Below, piece by piece: positions 16,657-24,692 of a DNA stretch of 37,739 bases. The position numbers and the translations under genes are program-made. Under the pieces are notes generated by a model. That model did no database searches. It saw nothing but the letters and a program-made list of their open reading frames with translations, and was not told the DNA's origin. The DNA is from a bacterium HR30. GTDB taxonomy: Bacteria > Desulfobacterota > Binatia > HRBIN30. The DNA lies in contig BEIG01000023.1 in assembly GCA_002898795.1 (NCBI GenBank), forward strand, positions 1 to 37,739, in the 5' to 3' direction. Positions within the stretch are counted from its first letter, which is position 1; the number at the start of each line of letters is the position of its first letter.

Positions 16657-17848
16657 GGACAATCCTCCTTAGCTGCTCGCAGACGTACTCCACATCTGCG
16701 TCACCCATTCGGGTAAACAAGGGCAACGACACGATCCGTTCCGCGGCATCCGAAGCAACGGGAAATTCGCTCGGTTCCAACCCGAACCTATCCCGGTAGA
16801 AAGAATGCATATGCAACGGAATGAAATGTACTTGGGTCCCGACACCGGCTTGCCGTAGCTCCTCCATGACACGGTCCCGATGCACTCGAAGCATTTCGGT
16901 CCGCAATCGAACAACAAACAGATGCCACGCGTGCTCCACCTCGCGGCGCACCTGCGGGAGCTGGATTTCTTCCACGTCGGCAAGCAGTTCGTAGTAGCGT
17001 TGTACCAGTTGGCACCGACGCTCGTGCAACTGCGGAAGGCGGCGGAGCTGTACCACACCCAGCGCAGCGTTAAGGTCGGTCATGTTGTACTTGAATCCAG
17101 GGTACAGCACGTCGTACCGCCACTGCCCCTCGTTGCTGTAACGGCGCCAAGCATCGCGGCTCATCCCGTGGAGGCGCCGGGTGCGCAACACGTCCGCCCA
17201 CTCATCGCGTTCGGTGGTCAACATGCCACCCTCGCCGGTACAGAGATTTTTCGTGGCGTAAAAGCTAAACGCCGTAAGGTGTCCGATGGTGCCAATGCGC
17301 CGACCCTTGTAGGAAGCAGGCAGAGCATGTGCGGCATCTTCGACGACGAGCAGGTTGTGCTTGCGGGCAATTTCCAAGAGCTCGTCCATGGGAGCAGGAT
17401 GTCCAGCGTAATGCACCGGAACAATGGCGCGGGTTCGAGACGACACCTTGCGGGCCACGTCGGCGGGGTCCAGGTTCAACGTGTCCGGACTGACATCCAC
17501 CAGTACCGGCTTCCCTCCGGCGTGGAGGATGGTCGCGCCGGTGGCCGTAAACGTTAGGGTACTCGTAATCACTTCGTCACCCGGTTGAATACCAATACAG
17601 TCCAGGGCCAGGTGAAGGGCGGCCGTACACGAGCTTACGGCCACTGCGTGTCGTGCACCAAGGAAGGCGGCAAAACGCTGCTCGAACTCTTGGGTTCGCG
17701 GACCGATCGTAATCCAGCCCGAGCGTAGAGTCTCCACAACGGCTGCAATTTCCTCCTCCCCTACGTCCGGTACGTAAAATGGCACCTCGTGAGCCTGCCC
17801 CGCGGTCCCATGAAAAACCCGACTATGCTGCCCGGCTGCTGACGACAT
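16640..17848 (-). CDS. DegT/DnrJ/EryC1/StrS-family sugar aminotransferase
   Basis: About 402 residues from the ATG at 17848, which has GGAGG 11 bases upstream; ATGs at 17866 and 17902 are alternatives. Fold type I PLP enzyme: SSCTAALHLAL binds the phosphate, VVEDAAHALPA contains the ring-stacking Asp, and the Schiff-base Lys is in FSFYATKNLCTGEGG (about residue 200). It transfers an amino group, usually from glutamate, to a keto nucleotide-sugar. The 3' end overlaps the sugar transferase gene by 17 bases and contains that gene's ribosome-binding site, so the two are translationally linked. An amino sugar, often then acylated, is therefore likely in the repeat unit; the acyltransferase-like gene upstream fits that. 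Confidence 0.93.
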   Translation of the reverse strand: MSSAAGQHSRVFHGTAGQAHEVPFYVPDVGEEEIAAVVETLRSGWITIGPRTQEFEQRFAAFLGARHAVAVSSCTAALHLALDCIGIQPGDEVITSTLTFTATGATILHAGGKPVLVDVSPDTLNLDPADVARKVSSRTRAIVPVHYAGHPAPMDELLEIARKHNLLVVEDAAHALPASYKGRRIGTIGHLTAFSFYATKNLCTGEGGMLTTERDEWADVLRTRRLHGMSRDAWRRYSNEGQWRYDVLYPGFKYNMTDLNAALGVVQLRRLPQLHERRCQLVQRYYELLADVEEIQLPQVRREVEHAWHLFVVRLRTEMLRVHRDRVMEELRQAGVGTQVHFIPLHMHSFYRDRFGLEPSEFPVASDAAERIVSLPLFTRMGDADVEYVCEQLRRIVRAYRR

Positions 17849-17950
17849 GAACGAGTGCGCCTCCATCCAAAACGTTTCGGAACGATTCACTGCAGGGAAC
17901 AAACCCGGCCACAGGATTCTTCACTTCCCACCACGGAGTGGGGTTGGAAA

Positions 17951-18868
17951 TCAAGACCCTCCGAGGGATTGCTTTGATTCTGTCTCCTCCGCGAAGCGCA
18001 AAAGACCAGCGGCCTTCCGCCAGTAGACGTGTTGTTTCTCCCGCCGAGCAATCCAACCTCGCACCATCTCTCGCAGAGCCGGGCGATTAAGGAGAAATCG
18101 CAGAAACGGGTGGAATACAACGACTTGTCGGATCGGACGAGCTCGAAAGCCCATGCCGAACTTGAAATCATCCAAGGGCTTGACCGGCTCCAACGATTCC
18201 AGGCCGAACGTGATTTCCGGGACCTTGCGTCGCATCAGCATCTCCTCGGCGACGGCGAAGATCAGCGCATTGTTGGGGTACGCCCCCCGTTCTTCGGTGC
18301 TCGACCGGCTGAGCAAAAACTCCACGGCGTCTTCAAAGGTCACGGTCACGAGGAATGCTGCCAGGCGCCCCTCTACCCAGGCACCCCACCCCTCTATACC
18401 CGGGGTTTGACGAGCGGCGCGCCAGAATCGAGCCCAGCGATCGCTCGTCCACGCCTCGTCGCGGTTTTGGCGCTTCAACGTCTCCAAATGAAGCTCCCAG
18501 CCTTCTCGTTCCAAGTCAGCCAGGTTCGCACTGCGGACATCACAACGCCGAAGTCCCCGGCGCACTTTGCTGCGGACATTGGCACTCAGTTGTTCGAGCC
18601 CGTACGGTCGCCTGTCTAACACAATTTGATAGCTCGGCTTGCCCTGGGCAGATTCTGCCGGGGCGGCGTAACGGACGCCGAAGCAACCCCAACTCCGGAA
18701 CAAGCTCCGAAGCTCCTCGCTTTCCAGGCAGTATTCGCGATGATGCGGTGCGGCGAGAAAAAACCAGCGGTTTGCTTCGAACCAAAATGCGCTGGGCGTA
18801 CGGCGCACTCGATAACCTTGGAGCGCTAGAAATCGGGCATAATCCTCTGCGGTCAGTCGGGGCAACAC
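17951..18868 (-). CDS. FemAB/GNAT-like acyltransferase
   Basis: A 305-residue protein starting with GTG at 18868, one base after the stop of the O-antigen-ligase gene. The central half looks like the GNAT/FemAB-type fold found in polysaccharide clusters (acetyltransferase_6, BioF2-like). Visible parts are LSANVRSKVRRGLRRC, a basic helix; WGAWVEGRLAAFLVTVTFEDAVEFLLSRSS, the core sheet; and FGLESLEPVKPLDDFKFGMGF near the end, matching the family's closing motif. It probably acylates an amino sugar or transfers an aminoacyl group. Family assignment is moderately secure; the substrate is unknown. It sits upstream of the aminotransferase, consistent with an N-acylated amino sugar. Confidence 0.72.
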   Translation of the reverse strand: MLPRLTAEDYARFLALQGYRVRRTPSAFWFEANRWFFLAAPHHREYCLESEELRSLFRSWGCFGVRYAAPAESAQGKPSYQIVLDRRPYGLEQLSANVRSKVRRGLRRCDVRSANLADLEREGWELHLETLKRQNRDEAWTSDRWARFWRAARQTPGIEGWGAWVEGRLAAFLVTVTFEDAVEFLLSRSSTEERGAYPNNALIFAVAEEMLMRRKVPEITFGLESLEPVKPLDDFKFGMGFRARPIRQVVVFHPFLRFLLNRPALREMVRGWIARREKQHVYWRKAAGLLRFAEETESKQSLGGS

Positions 18869-18869
18869 G

Positions 18870-20309
18870 TCAGGCCCACCGGGCTCTTTGCATGTCCATT
18901 TCCACTAGGCGGCGAAGGACCACGCTGATCCCCACCAGCCAAAAAAGCAGCACAAATTGCCACAGATCGGCAACCAACGAGAAAAAGACTAAAGCAAGCA
19001 GACTGATCTTTGCCGCTTTTGCGATCCACAAGAGATCCGTGACCGCGGATGGTGGAGCGGCGACCATCCAGGCTTCGGCATAACGGTAATTTTGCCAGGT
19101 CCTCCACAGTAAAAGGAGAAAACCAGCCAAGCAGAACACCCCGCCTTCCACCAGCGCAAGCAGGTAAGAACTATGCGGCGCGGCTGTTGACCTTGCTGGA
19201 TCTTTCAGGAATCGAGCGACTTCCCAGTTACCCATGCCTACGCCCAGGAACGGGCTATCGAGAAAGAGCTCCCAAGCAACTTGCCAGGTTCGGCTTCGCC
19301 GTTCCAAGGATCCGGATCCCTCGCCGACCTGCGCTTGTTGTGTTCCTGGGAGGTTGGTGATTCGTTCCAAACTACGCTCCGGAACAAACTGAGCCACCAG
19401 CACCCCCACGAGTACGGCCCCTAGGATCCAGTTGACCACGGCACGGAGCCTCACCTTCTCATCCCACAAAATGCCCGCGAAGCAAACGGCGAGTCCCAAC
19501 AGCCCACTGCGCGAGGCGGTCATGAATACGGCCAGTCCCATGACGGCAATCGCCAGAATCAAAGCCGTTCTGAGGCCCGGTAGGGTGAGGGAACGACGAA
19601 AATACCACAGTCCGGCTACAGAGAACACCGCCAGCATGGCAAGCCGGTTGGGGTTATACGCTGCGGCCACCAAGCGGGCTTCGGTGGTGGCGCGATAGCC
19701 ATAAAGACCGCCACCTTGGATCACCCCTTGCACGCCGCTGAGGGCGCTAGCCACCATGAAAGCCAAGCCCACCAAATAAATCATCCGCACATGTTCGGGT
19801 GTACGGATGAATGCAATAAAGAAAACCGTAAACGCCACCCGGTTCACGAAAATACGCATGTTCGCAGCGCTCAGTTCTTGTTCTCCGAGGAGCTCCAGCG
19901 TGTGGGGATCGGGGCCATTGATTCGTCCGGACACAAAGTACATGGCCACAATAAACGCCAGCAGTTGCACCTCCGGCATGGTCACGAACGACCAATCGCG
20001 CTCTCGGTAAACCCGATAGGCGAGCAACACGAGAAAGATTAAGCCCAGAACGTTGTTGATGGTGAGAAAGCCAACGCCTTGCAAGGCACGTGGGTAGGTC
20101 ATCAGGAACGTGGAGAGAAACAGCGCAATTCCATAATGGGGGCGAGTGATGATGAGCGCGAGTAAGAAAAGCCCAAAGATCAGAATGACCGTTGCCCCGC
20201 CCAAGAAAACCGAACCCGCTCCCCCCACGAGAGCAAGCGCAACGACAAGAACCATTGGGCCCCAACTGCGCTCACTCGAGGGAGGTGAGAGCGTGCCCAA
20301 GCCTTGCAT
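18870..20309 (-). CDS. O-antigen ligase/Wzy-type polymerase
   Basis: A 479-residue integral membrane protein with about 11-12 hydrophobic segments. The large periplasmic loop carries SGSLERRSRTWQVAWELFLDSPFLGVGMGNWE, then AAPHSSYLLALVEGGVFCLAGFLLLL. This is the Wzy_C signature, with an Arg-rich start and the conserved His in the PHSSYL motif. Such enzymes join repeat units on undecaprenyl diphosphate or ligate glycan to an acceptor. With Wzx, Wzz and Wza in the same locus, the polymerase role is more likely. ATG at 20309; it lies 26 bases after the CpsD-like gene. Confidence 0.92.
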   Translation of the reverse strand: MQGLGTLSPPSSERSWGPMVLVVALALVGGAGSVFLGGATVILIFGLFLLALIITRPHYGIALFLSTFLMTYPRALQGVGFLTINNVLGLIFLVLLAYRVYRERDWSFVTMPEVQLLAFIVAMYFVSGRINGPDPHTLELLGEQELSAANMRIFVNRVAFTVFFIAFIRTPEHVRMIYLVGLAFMVASALSGVQGVIQGGGLYGYRATTEARLVAAAYNPNRLAMLAVFSVAGLWYFRRSLTLPGLRTALILAIAVMGLAVFMTASRSGLLGLAVCFAGILWDEKVRLRAVVNWILGAVLVGVLVAQFVPERSLERITNLPGTQQAQVGEGSGSLERRSRTWQVAWELFLDSPFLGVGMGNWEVARFLKDPARSTAAPHSSYLLALVEGGVFCLAGFLLLLWRTWQNYRYAEAWMVAAPPSAVTDLLWIAKAAKISLLALVFFSLVADLWQFVLLFWLVGISVVLRRLVEMDMQRARWA

Positions 20310-20335
20310 CGGTTACCTACCTTTGCGGGGTGTCA

Positions 20336-21058
20336 TTACAGCAAATTCTCGAGGAACGCGGGAATGTACGAGCGCTGACGGTTCAGCACGACCCCCAAAA
20401 TGCGGGCGCCCACTCGGTCGAGCTGCCTTTTGGCAGACTCGGCGTCGGTCACGGGTGTACGATCCGCCTCGAACACCAAGATCACGCCGTCCACCTTGGA
20501 TCCTATCACCGCTGCGTCCGCATACACGTTCACCGGGGGACCATCGATTACGACAAAGTCAAATTGGGTTTGCAAGCGAGCCAGTAACGCCTCGATTGCC
20601 TCTACCGCGACGGTGGTCGCTGGCTGGGTACCGGCGGGAATGACCGACAAATTCCACTCATCCACGCGAGTGACAATCGCCTCGGGAGCAGCACGTCCCA
20701 AAGCATAGTCGGAAAGCCCGAAACTCGTTGGCACAGGTAAAAGGGTTTTGAGGGATGGGCTACGCAAATTGGCCTCCATCAGCAAAACCCGCGTCTCCCG
20801 CTCTCGTGCTAGCGCCATGGCCAAGCCGAGGGCTACCGTAGTTGTGCCCTCGCCATGTTGGGCGCTGACCAAAAGGATCGTGTGTAAGCCCGCGGGAACG
20901 GTCATCGACAAGACGCTAGCCCGCAGTCGCTGGTAGTCCTCCTGAATGACCGCTCCCGGATCTGTCAGTGCCGACGAAGTTGCCGGGCCGACTGTGCGCG
21001 CCCGGCCTCGCTCCCGTTCTTCTTCGGCCTTTTTCAGCGCCTCGTAAATCTTGCTCAC
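20336..21058 (-). CDS. CpsD/CapB-like tyrosine-kinase homologue with degenerate P-loop
   Basis: A 240-residue cytoplasmic protein starting with GTG at 21058. The N-terminal MSKIYEALKKAEEER is typical of BY-kinases that partner Wzz proteins. However, the Walker A motif reads SAQHGEGTTTVALGLA, with Thr72 where the P-loop Lys is expected. The Walker A' motif is LLMEANLRSP instead of LLIDADLR. Walker B is FVVIDGPP. The C-terminal tyrosine cluster is reduced to one Tyr (RSYIPAFLENLL). It is therefore more likely a regulatory or scaffold partner of the Wzz protein than an active autokinase, although similar Lys-less variants may occur in other members. It lies 27 bases after the Wzz gene. Confidence 0.88.
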   Translation of the reverse strand: MSKIYEALKKAEEERERGRARTVGPATSSALTDPGAVIQEDYQRLRASVLSMTVPAGLHTILLVSAQHGEGTTTVALGLAMALARERETRVLLMEANLRSPSLKTLLPVPTSFGLSDYALGRAAPEAIVTRVDEWNLSVIPAGTQPATTVAVEAIEALLARLQTQFDFVVIDGPPVNVYADAAVIGSKVDGVILVFEADRTPVTDAESAKRQLDRVGARILGVVLNRQRSYIPAFLENLL

Positions 21059-21085
21059 GCGACCCTCAACGCTGGCGGAACCCGC

Positions 21086-22639
21086 TCATTGCGCTCCTGC
21101 ATCTCGAACCGTCCCCAGCAAGGGTAATCCCAAAAAGCGCACCACATCGGCTTCCGATCTCAACGGCCGACTTACGTACTCCCGAGCAAACGCCCCCGCA
21201 ATACCAACCACCAGCCCCGCGAGCAATGCCAAGCTCGCCGACACCCGTCGAGTATCAATACGCGGAAGCGGAGGGGTAGGCCGCTGCAGCACACTGACGT
21301 TGACCAACCTTTGTTCATCCATCGCACGACTGATGCGGGCTTCCTGCTCTCGTTTCACGTAGAGTTCATAAGCCTCGCGTCGGGTCTTCAACTCTTGCTC
21401 GAGCCGTTCGAATTCCACAGCTTTTTGCCGGAGCACAATCAGTCTTCGGGTGGAACGACTCAACTCGTCTTCCAAAGCTGCCTGGCGCGCCCGCATCTCA
21501 CTAACCTGGCTTTCCAAGTCCAGCAGCGTTCGTAGCCGATCTTCCCGCAATGGGTTGGTTCGGTACAATTGGTGAGACACAACTGTGGGACGCTCCCGCA
21601 GCTCCGCTTCCAGTGCCGAGCGCAATTCCTGAATTTCCTCGTCGTTGTCTCGAACGTGCCGGTCCTTCTCCGTGTACTTCCGAAGCAGCGCCACGCGATC
21701 CATTTGGCGGTCAATTAACTGCGAGGTGAGCTGCGTCACCACCGGGTTTATTTCCAGGGACTGCGAGCGCTTCACCACCTCGGGCTGCTGGGCAATTTGC
21801 TCGCGCAGCACCCGCAGTCTTTCTTCGGCGCCGACGATGCTTGCATTGATCTCGCGCAAAACGCTCGCAGTCTCGGCAACCATCCGAACCGTCGCTGAGA
21901 TTTCGTCGGTCGGCGAGACCACACCCTCCTTACTGGTAAATTCGATGAGCCTTTGTTCCGCCCGGCGCAGCTCTTGCTCAAGCTGCCGCCGCTGCTCATC
22001 GTAAAAACGGGGAAGGTCTTTGTTCCCATGCACCTCAGCATGATACGCGAGGTACTCGTCCACAAGCTGATTCACCACCTTGGCAGCATATGCCGGATCG
22101 CTGTGCCGGTAATCGATTTGAATCACGTTGGATGCTTTAATTGGTGTTACTGCCAGCGCACTTTGCAAGGAAACCAATTGGTCTGCAATCGAGCGCTTTT
22201 GTGCCACAGGAGACATCGCACCCTCGCCATTCACGGCCAGCGACCGAGCCACAGAAGCCAGCAGGTCGCGACTGGTTACAATGTGGACCTCCGTGTTCAC
22301 CAAAGACTCGTTTAGTTGGACGGGCTCGAGCTTGGTGACGTCTGTTGGCTGCACTGTGGGGTCTGTCCGCGAGGCGGAAATCATCACCTTGGCGCTCGCC
22401 ACATACTTCGGGCGCTGCAACAGCGTACTCAGGAGGCCTGGGAAGGCCACGGCAAGAAACAACGCCCCGATCAAGCGTTTATGTTTGAAGAGAACATGGA
22501 GAATGTCCCGAATCTGGTCGCTTGCCGGCCCGTTCCACCCGCCGTTCGCATTCCAGCCGGTATTTCCTCCGAAATTCCCGGGACCACCGAGCGAGGTGTT
22601 CCGAATATTGTTGGGGCGCCTCTGGGGCTCGAATGCCAT
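21086..22639 (-). CDS. Wzz/GumC-type polysaccharide chain-length regulator
   Basis: A 517-residue inner-membrane protein. The first 40 residues are Gly/Asn-rich and presumably cytoplasmic. The Wzz domain begins DILHVLFKHKRLIGALFLAVAFPGLLSTLL, with transmembrane helix 1 at about 57-77. A long periplasmic region rich in Glu/Arg heptads (about 190-440) gives coiled coils. Transmembrane helix 2 (SASLALLAGLVVGIAGAFAREY) lies near residue 480, followed by a short tail. It sets polymer length and couples to the Wza exporter and to the CpsD-like protein encoded next. ATG at 22639. Confidence 0.93.
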   Translation of the reverse strand: MAFEPQRRPNNIRNTSLGGPGNFGGNTGWNANGGWNGPASDQIRDILHVLFKHKRLIGALFLAVAFPGLLSTLLQRPKYVASAKVMISASRTDPTVQPTDVTKLEPVQLNESLVNTEVHIVTSRDLLASVARSLAVNGEGAMSPVAQKRSIADQLVSLQSALAVTPIKASNVIQIDYRHSDPAYAAKVVNQLVDEYLAYHAEVHGNKDLPRFYDEQRRQLEQELRRAEQRLIEFTSKEGVVSPTDEISATVRMVAETASVLREINASIVGAEERLRVLREQIAQQPEVVKRSQSLEINPVVTQLTSQLIDRQMDRVALLRKYTEKDRHVRDNDEEIQELRSALEAELRERPTVVSHQLYRTNPLREDRLRTLLDLESQVSEMRARQAALEDELSRSTRRLIVLRQKAVEFERLEQELKTRREAYELYVKREQEARISRAMDEQRLVNVSVLQRPTPPLPRIDTRRVSASLALLAGLVVGIAGAFAREYVSRPLRSEADVVRFLGLPLLGTVRDAGAQ

Positions 22640-22660
22640 ACCAGCGTCCGCTTTCCAGAT

Positions 22661-23392
22661 CTAAAAGCTCGTTCCAGCACCGACACGAGGCTCTACCGGG
22701 AGAAGCCCGCGGATGTACAAACGCACGAACGCATTCACGTCCCCAATGAACGTCCGCGGCACGTACAAAACATCACCCGGACGGAGTTGCACTTCCTCCG
22801 GAGCTCCGCTTCGCAAAGCTTGGGCAAGGTCCAAACGCGTCCCCTGATACTCCTCCTCTCCAGCCGACAAGCGCAAAACACTGTCCACCCTTGCAGTGTC
22901 TAAAAAGCCGCCGCGGTCAGCGATCGCTTGCAAAGGCGTCAGCCCCTCCCGGTAAGGTACGATGCCCGGCACTCGTACCTCCCCCATAACGTAAACCTTG
23001 AGATCCGCGGTTTGCGCAACCAAAACCGACACCTCCGGTTCGCGAAGGCGGTCTTGCGTCCGCTCGACAATTACCCGAGCCAATTCATCGGTGGTCAGAC
23101 CGGCAGCGTGAATCTCTCCCGCCAGTTGAAGCGTAATCCCGCCATCAGGGCGAACCGGAACTTTTACATCGAGCTCCGGGTGGTAGAGAAATTTAATTCG
23201 CAATAGATCCCCCGGCTTGATCCGGTACGGAGCGCCCTGGCCCGGAGGCAACGGCAACGGGGCATCGAGTGGGGGCAAAGCTGCTGTCGGCGCTCCCTGC
23301 CGAGCACACCCGCCCAGCGTGAACAGGAAACAGATGCCCACAGCGAACATTCCCCAAAATCGGCCTGTTCTTCTTTTAAGCACGGGCCTCAT
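22661..23392 (-). CDS. Wza-type polysaccharide export lipoprotein
   Basis: About 243 residues from the ATG at 23392. A GTG at 23383 is equally possible and has GGGAGG 9 bases upstream, whereas that site abuts the ATG. The N-terminus is a lipoprotein signal: hydrophobic stretch then LGGC (Cys near residue 29), so it should be lipidated and outer-membrane associated. Domains: Poly_export (YRIKPGDLLRIKFLYHPELDVKV, GLTTDELARVI) and one SLBB-like beta-grasp domain (KVYVMGEVRVPGIVPYREGLTPLQAI). Relatively short for Wza (E. coli Wza has about 380 residues), so some outer-membrane parts are missing; possibly a Wza/KpsD-like minimal version. Confidence 0.9.
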   Translation of the reverse strand: MRPVLKRRTGRFWGMFAVGICFLFTLGGCARQGAPTAALPPLDAPLPLPPGQGAPYRIKPGDLLRIKFLYHPELDVKVPVRPDGGITLQLAGEIHAAGLTTDELARVIVERTQDRLREPEVSVLVAQTADLKVYVMGEVRVPGIVPYREGLTPLQAIADRGGFLDTARVDSVLRLSAGEEEYQGTRLDLAQALRSGAPEEVQLRPGDVLYVPRTFIGDVNAFVRLYIRGLLPVEPRVGAGTSF

Positions 23393-24692
23393 CCTCCCGG
23401 CGACCATCCGCTGGCTTATACGAAGTCGGCACATGGCTATCAACACCCCAACGGTGTTCTGGAATTTGCGTCAGCCTCCGCACCCCGCGCCATTTCAGCC
23501 ACCAAGTCCAGCTCATGAGTCGCTCTAAGGCCTCGCTAACCATCTCCAGGCTGGGTAGGCCGTTGGCAAAGCGGCTTGCAGCGTCTGCAGCCCCAGCCCG
23601 TGCGCTCGGATTTTCCGCCAACCGTAATAACACCGAGGCTAAGTCCGCTTCGTTTCCCGCTTGGAAGACCGTAGCCCCGTGCGACCAACCGATCGCTTTC
23701 GCTACAGCCGCAGAAAGCACGATGGGCTTTTGCAGCGAAGCAAAGTTCAACAACTTAATCGGGAAGCCCGACCAGGATCCTCGTGGACAAACCAGCACAT
23801 CTGCACCGGACAGCCACGGTCGGGTTTCCGCAAAACTCCGGCAAACAACCACCTTGACCTCTGGGCGCCCCACTAATGCCAGCAACTCCCGAGGCGCGTG
23901 CCGCGTCCAGTCGCGGTCGTGGGTAACCAACAAGAGAGCCGCAGCCGAATGCCGTTCCCGCAGCCAACAAAATGCGCGTACGAGCACCCCCAGGTCCTGG
24001 TATGCGTCGAGATTGCCGGCATAGCCGACCACGAACTCTCCTGCCGGCATCCGAACGTTGGTACGGCTTCTCGCCGCTCCTTCGCCCAGGTCAGGCACCG
24101 GCGGAGGCACAACGATGATCCGGTCGGGGGGCAATCCACGAGACAGGAGGGCGTCTCTTTGCGCAGCCGACAAAACAACGGCCACGTCGGCAAGCCGCGG
24201 CACCAACCGATCGCCGGCCTCCCCAACCAACCCCATCAACCAACGAGACCACCGCTTCCGGAAATACGTGGGAAGTTCGTCATTTAAGACGTTGTGCGCG
24301 TGATACACCAACGGACAGCCCAAAAGCCACTTTGCTACACAGGCAACGAAGAGGCCCTCGTAATTGTGGGCGTGGAGCAGTTGGATTTTCTTTGCCCGGA
24401 CCACGCGGCAAAGCGTCATCACCAGGAGAACATCCCACAGTGATTTACGAACGAGCCAGGGCAGCCGCTCCATCCTACCCGAAGTCAACCAGCGGGGGCG
24501 ATGAACCACAATTCCTCGAACTGGCACCAAGTGTTCTCCAACAGGGTAGGCTACAATGTGAACTTCGTGCCCTCGTGAGGCCAAGCCTTCCGCCAGCTCA
24601 CGGATCAGCACTTGCGAGCCCCGAGCCGAAGGAAAGGGGCAGGCCGCCACCACAGCAATCCGCAAGGCTGATGTAGTATTGGTACCGTTCAT
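23376..24692 (-). CDS. Glycosyltransferase (GT-B, family 4-like)
   Basis: About 438 residues from the ATG at 24692, which overlaps the upstream TGA by 4 bases (ATGA). The open frame extends to 24869 but those codons overlap the phosphatase-like gene. N-terminal half: RIAVVAACPFPSARGSQVLIRELAEGLASRGHEV, typical of GT-B acceptor domains. C-terminal half: VGYAGNLDAYQDLGVLVRAF, then SGFPIKLLNFASLQKPIV in the donor-binding position, where Asn replaces the usual Glu of the E-x7-E motif. Cytoplasmic. Its 3' end overlaps the Wza start, so export and assembly genes are translated together. Confidence 0.88.
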   Translation of the reverse strand: MNGTNTTSALRIAVVAACPFPSARGSQVLIRELAEGLASRGHEVHIVAYPVGEHLVPVRGIVVHRPRWLTSGRMERLPWLVRKSLWDVLLVMTLCRVVRAKKIQLLHAHNYEGLFVACVAKWLLGCPLVYHAHNVLNDELPTYFRKRWSRWLMGLVGEAGDRLVPRLADVAVVLSAAQRDALLSRGLPPDRIIVVPPPVPDLGEGAARSRTNVRMPAGEFVVGYAGNLDAYQDLGVLVRAFCWLRERHSAAALLLVTHDRDWTRHAPRELLALVGRPEVKVVVCRSFAETRPWLSGADVLVCPRGSWSGFPIKLLNFASLQKPIVLSAAVAKAIGWSHGATVFQAGNEADLASVLLRLAENPSARAGAADAASRFANGLPSLEMVSEALERLMSWTWWLKWRGVRRLTQIPEHRWGVDSHVPTSYKPADGRREDEARA

